Assembly (NCBI GenBank): GCA_001769505.1
Contig: MEOF01000006.1
Span: 1 to 64,000, forward strand
From: Bacteroidetes bacterium GWF2_33_38
Lineage (GTDB): Bacteria; Bacteroidota; Bacteroidia; Bacteroidales; GWF2-33-38
Length of the DNA: 64,000 nucleotides
Direction: 5' to 3'
Made by a program: the position numbers and the translations under genes
Notes under the pieces: generated by a model
Database searches by the model: none
Told to the model about the DNA's origin: nothing
What the model saw: only the letters and a program-made list of their open reading frames with translations
Shown here: piece after piece, positions 37,748 through 47,588 of the stretch
Numbering within the stretch: position 1 is the stretch's first letter
Layout of the letters: each line of letters begins with the position of its first letter

Positions 37748-40700
37748 TTATTTTATAGTAAGCTTTTGAGAATAAACATTATTTCCAGATGTATAAACTT
37801 TGATAATATACAATCCTTTGTGTAGTTTGCCAACATCAAGTTTTACCGATTTATCAGATACTTTTTTATTTATAATTTCCTGTCCTAATAAATTATACAA
37901 GCATACTTTTTCGATATTTTTGGCAGAAATATTTACAAAATCATTTGCAGGATTCGGGTAAATTGAAATCCCATTAACAATTAATTTTTCAACTACCAAT
38001 GGAGGTTGGTTAACTGTTGCAGAGTTTGATGCAATACATCCATTATTATCAACAACCTCAACATCATAAGCTCCAGCAATCAAGCCTGAAATATCTTCAG
38101 TTGATTCTGCATTTGACCAAAGTATAGAAAATGGTAAAGTCCCTCCAATAATTGTCATATCAATTGATCCATCAGACGCACCATAAACAGAGGCGTCGTT
38201 AGTAACAAAAGTTAGTGATGGAGGAGTTGTAACAGTAATATAATCAGTTTTTATTTCACTATCCGAAGAACTAGAATTAGTTGCTATAAGCGTTACATTA
38301 AAAGTTCCGTTAGCCGAATATGTAACAATAGGATTTTCTTCGGTACTTGTTGCAGGTGTTCCTCCTTCAAATGTCCATTCGTAAGAAGTTGCATCACTGC
38401 TTGAATTCGTGTATTGAACTTGACCATTGGTACAAACTGCTGTAACATCTGCAGAAAAGGCAGACGTTGGTACCAAAATAACATTTAACGAATAATCTTC
38501 CACTTCGCCATAATCAGAATCACCGCAAGGTTCAGCCATTGGACCATAACTTGTATCATGTAACCGCACTCTCATTCTTGTTGTTCCTAAACTCGCTCCA
38601 ACTGGAGGAGTTATTGATGTATTATAGGTATAGTTTCCAGACGCCCCTGTAACAGCCGACGTATAAACTGTTTCTCCTAGGTCAGCAAAATCTCCATCTT
38701 TATTCCAATCAACCCAAATAAGAATCTGATCAGAAGAATAAGCTCCTGTTAACGTTACACTTATAACACTTGCTTGATTAACATAAACATCAGCCTCTTG
38801 TGTTGCCGTATAGTCAGTATAGCTTGTTGCTGCTGTGGTATTGTTTATGTCGCTAATCGTAACATTCGAGATATATTCATAAGATGTACTTGCCGAAGAC
38901 GCATCGCAATAATCAGGAAGCATAACTGTTATGTACAATGGTTTTTCTTCGATTCCTGTACCAAATTCATTTGTAGCATACAATGTAACAGCGTAAACAC
39001 CTGGGGTTGTATAAATTATTCCTGATGGATTTTGTTGTGTTGAAGAAGAAGGAGTCCCCCCTTCGAATATCCATGCCCATGAAGTTGGCTGGTTGTTTGA
39101 CAAATCGGTAAAATCGACAGTGCCTCCCATAACAATATTTGTTACACTTGCTGTAAAATCTGCAACTGGAGCTTCTGTTACTGGGTTCACAGTAATGTAT
39201 TCAACTTTTGTGAGAGAATCTTCTCCTGCCATATTTGTAACCGTCAAAGTAACAGTATAAGTACCTTCTGAATTGTAAGTTATTGTAGGATGTGATGCGG
39301 TTGATGTTGCTGGAATACCACCTTCAAATTCCCATAACCAAGATGATGGATAATTTTCTGATAAATCAGTAAATGTAACCGTCTCTCCTTCAATTACAGT
39401 TGTAGGAGTTCCTGAAAAATCGCAAATAGGAGCAACCGAAACAGCTACCGTATGTTCAGCCGAATATGTAGCCAAATTAAATCCTGTTACAGTAAGCGTT
39501 ACTGTTCCTGTATATGGGTGTGAAATAGAAACATTTCCAGAAGCATCGGTCATTGCTGAAGAAGGCTGTTCTTCTGAATCGTTATACAACGATACTAAGG
39601 CTCCTTCGAATGGTAAGCCATCAACCAAAATTTGGGTTGAATAAACACCTGGAGTTACGTTAAGATTTGATACGGTAATTGCATCTGGAGTTTTTGTTCT
39701 AACTTGCACCGAAGCATCTCCAAAAACAGTCCATGTATAATAGGTATCCCAGTCTTCACTTGCATCAGATTCTGTAACCATCATTGCTGTTGCATTAAAA
39801 GTGATTGCCCCAAAAGTTGTCTTTCCGTACGTAGTTGATGTTCCATCACCAGGATTAGCCGCATAGTCATATCCTTGGGTTAAAATATCATTCATATAAT
39901 CTTGACCTCTCATAGGTGGTGTCCAAGGTTGATTCATCGTTGACATCAGCGACGCTAATGCTCCTCCTCCTTCTCTGCGAAGAAGTGCTTCAGCAAGACA
40001 ATCGCCCGAAGTATTGAATTCTCCAACAACACAAGCAACCGAAAAAACAATCGGTAATTCACTTCCATTTGAAGCACTTGCAGCATTAGTTGTAGAATAA
40101 TTACTTGTTACCCAATATGTTTTTGCTCCGTGACCACAATAGTTAATAACCCCCAAACCAGCATTTAATGGAGTAGAAACCTGCGAGGAAGTAACGCTTG
40201 CACCGTAAGCTTCAGAAACTGATCCCGAATATGTGAATGGAACTAATTTATTTTCTTTAATTATATCAATATGAGCATAATCAATTTCTGAATCATCTCC
40301 GATACCAGAGCCTTCGGCTGAACCGATTCCCAAGCCGTCTGAATACCAAGTTCCTGCTAAATCGGGATTTTTTTCATAATTTATGGCTTTATTCCCTTGA
40401 GTTGTAACGTGAGCTGTTGTACTAGCAGAAAAACGTCCGATAATAATATCGTGATAATCATCGGTACCTTCTACGCAACCAAGCATTGGATCCATTGGAG
40501 TATTTTCGCTACCACCAAGGTCAGAAACTATATCAGCCCAGTCACCAACTAATTGAACATACAAAATGTTTTTATTTGCGTTGTATGCATTTTGAATAGT
40601 TGTTTTAACATTTGTTCCTGTTGCAACTTGTGTTTCGTGAACATTATATCCCATTTGCTTTTTCCACGTAATCCATGGTTGTATTACAGAAGCATCTCGA

Positions 40701-41446
40701 GACGTATATATAACTAGTATGTCTCCAAATTGAGCTAACTCATCGCTCCATCGAACTGCGTTTTGGTTATAATTTACGAACAACGATTCGTAAATCGGAG
40801 CAATACCTTTATTTACAAGATTATTATTTGTCAAAGGATTAATTACTCGAGTGTTATTTTCGACAACTTTAATGGTAACTTTTTTATAAACTCTTAACGT
40901 ATTTTCAGCAGCATTATATCTGAATGGAAATACTTTAATATTTGCTCCTCTAACGTTTCTGATGATATATGGTGAAGACATCTCTGTTAAAGACGAAGGA
41001 TATAATTCGCTCGTTATTGAAGCAGGGTCAATTTCAAATGGAATTTCTGACGGATTTTGATTTCTATATATTACACCTCGAGATGGTAATAATGGTTTTT
41101 CTAATAAATACTCAACGTAATCTTCGCTAACGACCTCAATTGATACATTCTTGTTATTGGGTAACTGAACTGAAGCAGACATGTATGGCAACTCCGCCCA
41201 ACCTTTTTTCTTTAGGACGATATTTTTACCAAATTCAATAGTAGTATATGCTACTCCATTTTTTTCAACTGTTTCTAACCTATATTTATCTAAATCAAAA
41301 TCCAGCGTAAATTCTGAACTTCTGTTCTGATTAAACGTAACGTCATAGCCTCCATTCTTTTTAACAATAGACTGTGAGTTAGCTTCAATAGTGAAAGAAA
41401 TCATCATAATCGTAGCTACTAAAGCGAAAGTGTTTTTGAAATTCAT
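37748..41446 (-). CDS. Gingipain-like C25 family cysteine peptidase with T9SS tail
   Basis: 1232 residues from ATG 41446; the in-frame ATG at 41503 overlaps the -33 element and is rejected. Signal peptide about 1-25 ends EANSQS. A gingipain-type propeptide (about 30-200) precedes a C25 domain (about 215-560) with catalytic His439 in NYCGHGAK and Cys472 in VACVVGEF. It is followed by an Ig-like segment, two PKD domains (about 660-830), a GEVED domain (about 840-970), another PKD and a SprB-like repeat (about 1070-1150), and a T9SS tail from SIYPNPAND. A secreted or surface protease for protein degradation, by homology with Porphyromonas gingipains. Substrate preference cannot be read. Confidence 0.93.
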   Translation of the reverse strand: MNFKNTFALVATIMMISFTIEANSQSIVKKNGGYDVTFNQNRSSEFTLDFDLDKYRLETVEKNGVAYTTIEFGKNIVLKKKGWAELPYMSASVQLPNNKNVSIEVVSEDYVEYLLEKPLLPSRGVIYRNQNPSEIPFEIDPASITSELYPSSLTEMSSPYIIRNVRGANIKVFPFRYNAAENTLRVYKKVTIKVVENNTRVINPLTNNNLVNKGIAPIYESLFVNYNQNAVRWSDELAQFGDILVIYTSRDASVIQPWITWKKQMGYNVHETQVATGTNVKTTIQNAYNANKNILYVQLVGDWADIVSDLGGSENTPMDPMLGCVEGTDDYHDIIIGRFSASTTAHVTTQGNKAINYEKNPDLAGTWYSDGLGIGSAEGSGIGDDSEIDYAHIDIIKENKLVPFTYSGSVSEAYGASVTSSQVSTPLNAGLGVINYCGHGAKTYWVTSNYSTTNAASASNGSELPIVFSVACVVGEFNTSGDCLAEALLRREGGGALASLMSTMNQPWTPPMRGQDYMNDILTQGYDYAANPGDGTSTTYGKTTFGAITFNATAMMVTESDASEDWDTYYTWTVFGDASVQVRTKTPDAITVSNLNVTPGVYSTQILVDGLPFEGALVSLYNDSEEQPSSAMTDASGNVSISHPYTGTVTLTVTGFNLATYSAEHTVAVSVAPICDFSGTPTTVIEGETVTFTDLSENYPSSWLWEFEGGIPATSTASHPTITYNSEGTYTVTLTVTNMAGEDSLTKVEYITVNPVTEAPVADFTASVTNIVMGGTVDFTDLSNNQPTSWAWIFEGGTPSSSTQQNPSGIIYTTPGVYAVTLYATNEFGTGIEEKPLYITVMLPDYCDASSASTSYEYISNVTISDINNTTAATSYTDYTATQEADVYVNQASVISVTLTGAYSSDQILIWVDWNKDGDFADLGETVYTSAVTGASGNYTYNTSITPPVGASLGTTRMRVRLHDTSYGPMAEPCGDSDYGEVEDYSLNVILVPTSAFSADVTAVCTNGQVQYTNSSSDATSYEWTFEGGTPATSTEENPIVTYSANGTFNVTLIATNSSSSDSEIKTDYITVTTPPSLTFVTNDASVYGASDGSIDMTIIGGTLPFSILWSNAESTEDISGLIAGAYDVEVVDNNGCIASNSATVNQPPLVVEKLIVNGISIYPNPANDFVNISAKNIEKVCLYNLLGQEIINKKVSDKSVKLDVGKLHKGLYIIKVYTSGNNVYSQKLTIK

Positions 41447-41472
41447 AGTTCCGTTTTTAAAGTTTATTTTAT

Positions 41473-41503
41473 CAAAAATAAGCATAAAAAAAATGTTAAT
41501 CAA
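41473..41503 (-). promoter_or_regulatory. Promoter of the C25 protease gene
   Basis: Minus-strand TTG (41501-41503), 20 bases, TATTTTTG (41473-41480). Nearly the same layout and sequence as the promoter at 37615-37645, suggesting shared control of the two secreted proteins. Confidence 0.7.
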
Positions 41504-41577
41504 GTAAAAATGTTGTTTAATACACTATTTTACGATATACATCAATTTTTTAGGGTTAGACAATAATTTTTAATAGA

Positions 41578-43176
41578 CTAAAATCCGTTTAGGTTCATTG
41601 TTACAGTCGGGATTAAGAGCAAAAATCCTAGAAATAACAAAATAATTAACAAAGGAGTCATCCATTTAAACCATTTATCGTATGGAATTCGAGCAATTCC
41701 TAAAACGGCAATTAAAACTCCAGATGCTGGAGTAATCATATTTGTAAATCCATCGCCAAACTGAAAAGCCAATACTGTTGCTTGACGCGAGACATCGATC
41801 ATATCAGAAAAAGGAGCCATAATTGGCATTGTTAAAGCCGCTTTTGCCGACGCCGATGTAATTATCAGATTCATCAATGTTTGTATTCCATACATTATTT
41901 CTACAGATGCGATTTTTCCCATTCCGCTCATCGATTGCGAAAGAGTATACATTATGGTATCAATAATCTTTCCATCGGTTAAAATTATAATTATCCCTCC
42001 TGCTAATCCAACCACTAAAGCTGCCGATAAAAAATCTTTTACTCCTTCGATAAACAATTTTGTAATTTCGCTAGCCGATTTGTTAATAGCAATTCCAGAA
42101 ACTAATCCAAGCACCAAAAATAAAGTAGATATTTCCATTACATACCACTCGTATCCTAGCACGCCAATCATTAAAAAAGCAATCGTGAAAATTAATAAGC
42201 TTAGTATGAAAAAATGAACAGATTTTCGATTTGCCAAAAAACCGAATATTCCATAAATTATAGTTACAATAGGTAATACAATTAAACTGAATTCCGTATT
42301 CCCAAAGTGAAATGTTGTTCGAGGAAATAAATATGAAAAAATAGAAAGAACAAGCAAAACCAAACCATATGAAACCCATGAGGAAATTGGAGTGTAGTAA
42401 TTTATTTGTTCAACATCGGTATTTTTTTTATCTCTCCAATATTGATCGGCTTCGTACATAATTGATTTATGAGGTGCTTTTTTTATCTTTCTAGCATACA
42501 GCAAAATAAAAGTAAAACCAACAGCATTTATAATAAGCCAACAGAATAAACGATATTCGATTCCAGAAAATATAGGCAAATCGGAAATTCCTTGAGCAAT
42601 GCCTATTGTAAAAGGATTAAGTACTGCCGAAGCAAACCCGATATGTGCGGCGACATATACTAAGCAAACTCCAACTATCGAATCATAACCCATAGATATA
42701 GATAAAGGAATAAATATTACTACAAAGGCAATTGTTTCTTCACTCATTCCAAAAACAGCCCCAAAAACACTAAATAAAGTCATTATGAGAATTATTACAA
42801 TATTATCAACTCCAACTTTATTTAAAAATTTGAAGCGTTCAAGTTTTTTAGTAAATCGGAGGAAAGAAAATATTCCAACATCAATACTTTTACTAACATT
42901 GATAATCCAAAAAGCACCTCCAATCAATAGGATAAAAATTACTATTTCAGACTGCTTAACAAAGCCTCGAAATAAAGCCGAAAAAAGTTGCCATGTTTGA
43001 GGTAAACTTTCAACATAATGATAAGTTCCCTCTTCGATAATCGTTTTTGTAGTTCCATCAGCAAGAACTTTATCTACTCGATTAAACTCCCCTGCCGGAA
43101 TAATCCAAGTCAACAGAGCAGCAAAAACAATCATATAAAAAATGATAACGTAGGTATGTGGAAATTTCTTAAACAT
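41578..43176 (-). CDS. YfcC/DcuC family membrane carrier
   Basis: 532 residues with about 12-14 predicted membrane helices. The N-terminus (HTYVIIFYMIVFAALLTWIIPAGEF) and the segments FGMSEETIAFVVIFIPL (about 140-156) and ASAKAALTMPIMAPFSD with TPASGVLIAVLG near the C-terminus match the YfcC branch of the DcuC/IT superfamily. Members move C4-dicarboxylates, basic amino acids or peptides across the inner membrane; the substrate of this branch is not settled. The gene is 13 bases after ung and could be in one transcript with it, though they are not functionally related. Confidence 0.9.
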   Translation of the reverse strand: MFKKFPHTYVIIFYMIVFAALLTWIIPAGEFNRVDKVLADGTTKTIIEEGTYHYVESLPQTWQLFSALFRGFVKQSEIVIFILLIGGAFWIINVSKSIDVGIFSFLRFTKKLERFKFLNKVGVDNIVIILIMTLFSVFGAVFGMSEETIAFVVIFIPLSISMGYDSIVGVCLVYVAAHIGFASAVLNPFTIGIAQGISDLPIFSGIEYRLFCWLIINAVGFTFILLYARKIKKAPHKSIMYEADQYWRDKKNTDVEQINYYTPISSWVSYGLVLLVLSIFSYLFPRTTFHFGNTEFSLIVLPIVTIIYGIFGFLANRKSVHFFILSLLIFTIAFLMIGVLGYEWYVMEISTLFLVLGLVSGIAINKSASEITKLFIEGVKDFLSAALVVGLAGGIIIILTDGKIIDTIMYTLSQSMSGMGKIASVEIMYGIQTLMNLIITSASAKAALTMPIMAPFSDMIDVSRQATVLAFQFGDGFTNMITPASGVLIAVLGIARIPYDKWFKWMTPLLIILLFLGFLLLIPTVTMNLNGF

Positions 43177-43189
43177 AATTTATCGTTAT

Positions 43190-43864
43190 TTACAGCGACC
43201 AATCAATCGCTGTTTTGTTCATTTGTTTTAAATATTCATTTGTTTTTGAAAAGTGTTTGCATCCAAAAAAGCCACCTCTAGCCAAAGGTGATGGGTGAGC
43301 CGCCTTCAATAATATGTGTTTTTCTTCATCTATTAAAGATTCCTTATTTTGAGCATATCTACCCCAAAGCAAAAAAACGACGCCTTCCTTCTCTTTCGAT
43401 ATTTTTTTTATCACTGCATCAGTAAATTGCTCCCAACCTTTCTGCTGATGTGAACCCGCCTGATTTGCTCTAACAGTCAATGTCGCATTTAGAAGCAAAA
43501 CACCTTGATTTGCCCATTTTTCCAAATTTCCATGATTTGGAATTGGGATTCCTAAATCATCTTTTATTTCTTTGAATATATTTACTAGGGATGGCGGTGG
43601 TTTAATTCCTTTTTGAACCGAAAAACTTAATCCGTGTGCCTGTCTATCTCCATGATATGGATCTTGACCCAAAATAACAACTTTAACTTCATCGAATGGA
43701 GTTCGGTCAAATGCTGCAAAAATATATTTCCCTGGAGGGTATATCACGTACTTAGACTTTTCTTCGTGTAAAAACTGTTTCAAACGAACAAAATAGGCAC
43801 TATTAAATTCATTAATTAACAATGTCTTCCAACTTTCGTGAATTTGAGGATTAATTTCCGACAT
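43190..43864 (-). CDS. ung: Uracil-DNA glycosylase
   Basis: 224 residues, normal for family 1. The water-activating motif GQDPYHG (66-72, Asp68) and the minor-groove loop AAHPSPLA (about 188-195, His190) are intact. The enzyme removes uracil from DNA to start base-excision repair in the cytosol. A very good promoter (43887-43917) lies just upstream. It is followed by the carrier gene after 13 bases. Confidence 0.97.
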   Translation of the reverse strand: MSEINPQIHESWKTLLINEFNSAYFVRLKQFLHEEKSKYVIYPPGKYIFAAFDRTPFDEVKVVILGQDPYHGDRQAHGLSFSVQKGIKPPPSLVNIFKEIKDDLGIPIPNHGNLEKWANQGVLLLNATLTVRANQAGSHQQKGWEQFTDAVIKKISKEKEGVVFLLWGRYAQNKESLIDEEKHILLKAAHPSPLARGGFFGCKHFSKTNEYLKQMNKTAIDWSL

Positions 43865-43886
43865 ATTTATTTATTATTTCACAATT

Positions 43887-43917
43887 CAAACATAAGTATA
43901 TTTATGCGAAATTCAAA
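43887..43917 (-). promoter_or_regulatory. Promoter of ung
   Basis: Minus-strand TTTG (43914-43917), exactly 19 bases, TATGTTTG (43887-43894). This is the Bacteroidota consensus at ideal spacing and the clearest promoter in the window. The start codon is 23 bases further on. Confidence 0.7.
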
Positions 43918-43974
43918 GATTAAAGCATTTGTGTACTTTTTTAGGTTTTACTTTTATTTGTAAAACAATACTCA

Positions 43975-43982
43975 TATATTTG
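43975..43982 (+). promoter_or_regulatory. Candidate -7 element of the DUF3078 gene
   Basis: TATATTTG matches TAnnTTTG, 27 bases before the start at 44010. The nearest TTTG (43957-43960) is only 14 bases upstream, closer than usual. Confidence 0.45.
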
Positions 43983-44009
43983 CACCCATAAACAAAATAA
44001 ATCTTTTTT

Positions 44010-44939
44010 ATGAAATCGTTTTCGTTAATTTTCTCGATAATTTTACTTTGTGCTACAATTGTTAAATCTCAAACAACCGAAGCCGAAAAAGTTTTAAAAA
44101 GTAATAATCTTGATACGCTTCTAGGTTGGAAAAAAGGAGGCTTGATTACCATTGCATTTACTCAAGTTTCATTATCAAAATGGGCTGCCGGAGGCGAAAA
44201 TTCCATTGCAGGAAATGGATTTGTAAACTTATTTGCAAACCTTAAACAACGAAAATTTGCATGGGATAATAATTTAGATTTGGGTTATGGAATTATTCGT
44301 CAAGGAGATAGTGAAGCCCCATGGATAAAAAGCGACGATAAAATTGATTTTACTTCGAAATATGGACAAAAAGCAAACGAGCATTTATTTTATGCGGGGC
44401 TGTTAAATTTTAAATCACAATTTAATGCAGGTTATGCAAAGCCAGGAGACAGTATTGCTATTTCAAATTTTTTATCACCAGGATACATCTTGCTAGCAAT
44501 TGGAATGGATTACAAACCTAACGATAATGTTTCAATTTTCGTTTCTCCTATTACTGATAAAACAACTATTGTGTTAGACGAATTATTGTCGAACGCAGGA
44601 GCTTTTGGTGTAGAGGAAGGGAAAAAAATGCGTACTGAACTTGGAGGATATATGAAACTATTGTACAAAAAAGACATAAAAGAAAATATCACTTTTGGTT
44701 CTCGCCTTGAATTATTTGCCAACTATTTAAAGTTTAAAACAGTAAAAGACGTTGACGTTTTATGGGAAAATGTGATAGCCATAAAAATTAGCAAATATAT
44801 TTCTGCAAATATTACAACTACGTTGATTTGGGATAACGATGTAGATATTGCGTGGACTGACGTGAACGACAATGCCCATTTTGGACCAACAACACAATTT
44901 AAAGAAGTTTTAGGAATCGGATTCTCGTATAAATTTTAA
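44010..44939 (+). CDS. DUF3078 outer membrane protein
   Basis: 309 residues. A signal peptide (1-20, ending VKSQ) is followed by the family hallmark VSLSKWAAGGENS (about 53-65), an aromatic-rich set of beta strands (WDNNLDLGYGI) and a C-terminal strand ending in Phe (GIGFSYKF), typical of an outer-membrane barrel of about 14 strands. DUF3078 proteins are found almost only in Bacteroidota; function unknown. The gene stands alone, divergent from ung. Confidence 0.9.
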   Translation: MKSFSLIFSIILLCATIVKSQTTEAEKVLKSNNLDTLLGWKKGGLITIAFTQVSLSKWAAGGENSIAGNGFVNLFANLKQRKFAWDNNLDLGYGIIRQGDSEAPWIKSDDKIDFTSKYGQKANEHLFYAGLLNFKSQFNAGYAKPGDSIAISNFLSPGYILLAIGMDYKPNDNVSIFVSPITDKTTIVLDELLSNAGAFGVEEGKKMRTELGGYMKLLYKKDIKENITFGSRLELFANYLKFKTVKDVDVLWENVIAIKISKYISANITTTLIWDNDVDIAWTDVNDNAHFGPTTQFKEVLGIGFSYKF

Positions 44940-45065
44940 TTTAGCAACTCCTTATTCGTAAATGCATGAATATGAGCATATTTATTAAATTTTGAAACAA
45001 AATTTCTATTCTATCGTACAACTCTATGTTTTTCTTATTGGCGTAATATTTGTAATTTTACACGT

Positions 45066-45476
45066 ATGAATAAAAATTTACAAAATATATTTCTGATTTT
45101 CTTGTTCTCAGCAAGTTCATATTTTACGAATGCTCAATCAATGCAAATTTTACCTCAATTAGAAAAAGATACCGCTGAGAACAAACAACTAGCACCCTAC
45201 GTTAACGAAAAAAACGCAAATAACTCTTTCGATTTTTCGGTATTCCCAAATCCTGCAAAAGAAATTGTTAATATCCAATTTGATTTTGCGAACAATAAAA
45301 AAGTCGATTTTCAAATCTTCGATTACTTAGGAAATATTATTTACACTGGACAAATCGAAAAAGAAGGAACTTCAAACATAAAAACGCTTCGGATTGAAAC
45401 TTTACGGCAAGGAATTTATTTTATCCAACTTAAACTCGACGAAAAAGTTATCACAAAACAGTTTAAAAAAATCTAG
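45066..45476 (+). CDS. Minimal T9SS sorting-domain protein
   Basis: 136 residues: a signal peptide (about 1-22, ending TNAQS), a 30-residue linker, and from residue 56 (FSVFPNPAKE) a complete type A T9SS C-terminal domain ending KQFKKI. Almost nothing is left as passenger, unlike normal T9SS cargo, which carries a functional domain ahead of the tail. It could be a surface peptide, a decoy for the sortase, or the remnant of a larger protein. Its 3' end overlaps the convergent Gre-like gene by 4 bases. Confidence 0.75.
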   Translation: MNKNLQNIFLIFLFSASSYFTNAQSMQILPQLEKDTAENKQLAPYVNEKNANNSFDFSVFPNPAKEIVNIQFDFANNKKVDFQIFDYLGNIIYTGQIEKEGTSNIKTLRIETLRQGIYFIQLKLDEKVITKQFKKI

Positions 45477-45934
45477 AACAGTTCTGTTATCGTGAAATTC
45501 TGCCCATTAAAACTAAAAAGACTTCCAACCTTAAGACCTTTCATTTTTTCAAAAATAGGAACCGCTGCCGAGATTGCATAAAAGTCTCGATTTTCTATTG
45601 TTATTTTCCCTAAACTAGTTGCTACAAAAAGTTTTTGTTTGTCGGTAATCACAACACATCCAAAACTAACATTCGTATGAATTTTTTCGGCATCTATTTT
45701 TTCATATAGAGCTAATTCGTCAAGTGCTTTTTGATACTGAATTGCGAACATATCTCGCTTACGCAACATCTGTGTTCGAAACGAATCGTATCTATCTTTT
45801 GGCTGACCATAATCGTTTGCTAGCTGTTGGTGTTCTTGCATGGCTGCCCGAGCAATTTCTGAGTTTTTAGTAATCAGCAATTTACATTTCTGTATTAAAT
45901 CCTTTTTGAATTGTATTTTATCAACATGCTCCAT
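45473..45934 (-). CDS. GreA/GreB-like two-domain protein
   Basis: 153 residues. The first 75 form two long helices with a coiled-coil pattern (SEIARAAMQEHQQLANDYG and FAIQYQKALDELALYEKI). The last 70 are beta-rich (FGCVVITDKQKLFVATSLG, ISAAVPIFEKMKGLKVGSLF), where the ending resembles the GreA/GreB C-terminal domain (sPIGxALlGkkxGD). It lacks the acidic tip pair of true Gre factors as far as I can see. Bacteroidota homologues are often labelled 3-oxoacyl-ACP synthase, which has no support in this sequence. Cytosolic; likely binds RNA polymerase or another partner through its helices (inference). Confidence 0.6.
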   Translation of the reverse strand: MEHVDKIQFKKDLIQKCKLLITKNSEIARAAMQEHQQLANDYGQPKDRYDSFRTQMLRKRDMFAIQYQKALDELALYEKIDAEKIHTNVSFGCVVITDKQKLFVATSLGKITIENRDFYAISAAVPIFEKMKGLKVGSLFSFNGQNFTITELF

Positions 45935-46031
45935 AAATCCAGATTTAAAAATAAAGCCAAATTTATCTAAATTATGAACTCAACAAAATTATAAAATAAA
46001 AACTTGCGAAGTATTTTGCTAAAGAAATGAT

Positions 46032-46039
46032 TAACTTTG
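46032..46039 (+). promoter_or_regulatory. Candidate -7 element of gpmI
   Basis: TAACTTTG matches TAnnTTTG, 20 bases before the start at 46060. TTG elements upstream lie at 13 and 25 bases rather than the ideal 19-21. Confidence 0.45.
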
Positions 46040-46059
46040 TACTCTCTAAAAATTAAAAT

Positions 46060-47580
46060 ATGAGCAATAAAAAATTTATGTTAATGATTCTCGACGGTTG
46101 GGGGATTGGAAATAAATCGAAATCAGATGTTATTTTCAATGCCAATACTCCGTCTATGGACGCATTAATGAAGAAATATCCAACTGCACAACTATTAACT
46201 AGTGGCGAAAATGTAGGCTTGCCCGACGGTCAAATGGGAAATTCAGAAGTCGGACATTTGAATATTGGTGCAGGACGTGTAGTATATCAAGATTTGGTTA
46301 AAATAAATTTAGCTATTCGCGACAATAGCATCGCAAAAAACCCGGTTTTAGTCGAAGCGTTTAAATATGCAAAAGCGAATAACAAAGCCGTACATTTCAT
46401 TGGATTAGTTTCTGATGGCGGAGTACACTCCATGGATTTTCACCTGTATAAATTATGCGATTTAACGAAAGATTATGGATTAGACAAAGTATTTATTCAC
46501 GCTTTAACCGATGGAAGAGACACAGATCCACAAAGCGGATTAATGTATATGACAAATTTAGTAAATCACCTTAAAACCTCGAATGGTAAAATTGCAAGTT
46601 TATCGGGACGTTATTACACCATGGACAGGGACAAGCGTTGGGAACGAGTAAAAAGAGGATACGATTTATTGGTTCATGGAGTTGGTATAAAAACTACCAA
46701 TGTTTTAGATGCCATTTCAGACTCGTATAAAAATGGAAAAACCGATGAATTTATTGAACCAACCGTTTGTGTTGACGAAGCAGGAAATCCAATTGCAACG
46801 GTAAAAGAAGGAGATGTTTTTATTTGCTTTAATTACCGTACCGACCGACTTCGCGAAATTACCGTTGTGCTTACACAAAAAGACATGCCCGAGTTTGAAA
46901 TGAAAACCATGCCTTTGCATTACGTTACCATGACACGATACGACGATTCGTTTAAAAATGTACATATAGCCTACGACAAAGACAATGTTACCAATACGCT
47001 CGGCGAGTTGATGGAAAAAGCTGGCAAAAAGCAGATTAGAATTGCCGAAACCGAAAAATATGCTCATGTTACGTTCTTTTTCTCAGGCGGTCGTGAAAAT
47101 GAATTTAAAAACGAAAAACGAATTTTAATATCATCACCAAAAGTTGCAACCTACGATTTACAACCCGAAATGAGTGCCTTGCTCGTAAAAGACGCAATTA
47201 TTCCCGAACTCAAAAAGCAAGAAGCCGATTTTATATGTTTAAACTTCGCCAATGGCGATATGGTTGGACATACAGGTATTTATCCGGCAATATTGAAAGC
47301 CGTTGAAACGGTTGATAAATGCGTAGGCGAAATAGTCGAAGTTGCTACAGCAAACGGTTACGATTTAATGATAATTGCCGACCACGGAAATGCCGATTAT
47401 GCGGTTAACGACGACGGAAGTCCAAACACAGCTCATTCGTTAAATCCGGTTCCTTGCATTTTGGTTTCGAAAGATTATTCAAAAATAAGCAATGGTATTT
47501 TAGCTGATGTTGCCCCAACAATTTTAAAAATTATGAATATTGATATTCCGTCAGAAATGACTGGAAAAGTTTTAGTTTAG
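46060..47580 (+). CDS. gpmI: 2,3-bisphosphoglycerate-independent phosphoglycerate mutase
   Basis: 506 residues. The alkaline-phosphatase fold shows metal-binding Asp12 in LDGWGIGN, the phosphorylated Ser62 in MGNSEVGH, and further metal ligands in [16 protein letters not shown] and IADHGNAD. It interconverts 3- and 2-phosphoglycerate in glycolysis using manganese. It is the first gene of a plus-strand run with the DUF3109 gene (8 bases later) and a barrel gene (4 bases after that). Confidence 0.97.
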   Translation: MSNKKFMLMILDGWGIGNKSKSDVIFNANTPSMDALMKKYPTAQLLTSGENVGLPDGQMGNSEVGHLNIGAGRVVYQDLVKINLAIRDNSIAKNPVLVEAFKYAKANNKAVHFIGLVSDGGVHSMDFHLYKLCDLTKDYGLDKVFIHALTDGRDTDPQSGLMYMTNLVNHLKTSNGKIASLSGRYYTMDRDKRWERVKRGYDLLVHGVGIKTTNVLDAISDSYKNGKTDEFIEPTVCVDEAGNPIATVKEGDVFICFNYRTDRLREITVVLTQKDMPEFEMKTMPLHYVTMTRYDDSFKNVHIAYDKDNVTNTLGELMEKAGKKQIRIAETEKYAHVTFFFSGGRENEFKNEKRILISSPKVATYDLQPEMSALLVKDAIIPELKKQEADFICLNFANGDMVGHTGIYPAILKAVETVDKCVGEIVEVATANGYDLMIIADHGNADYAVNDDGSPNTAHSLNPVPCILVSKDYSKISNGILADVAPTILKIMNIDIPSEMTGKVLV

Positions 47581-47588
47581 CTTGACAG

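Noticed and set aside
41447-41503. Longer N-terminus of the C25 protease
   Set aside because: The extra codons overlap the promoter, and the signal peptide begins at 41446.
45473-45934. 3-oxoacyl-ACP synthase annotation
   Set aside because: No thiolase-fold motifs, far too short, and the sequence looks like a Gre-type factor.
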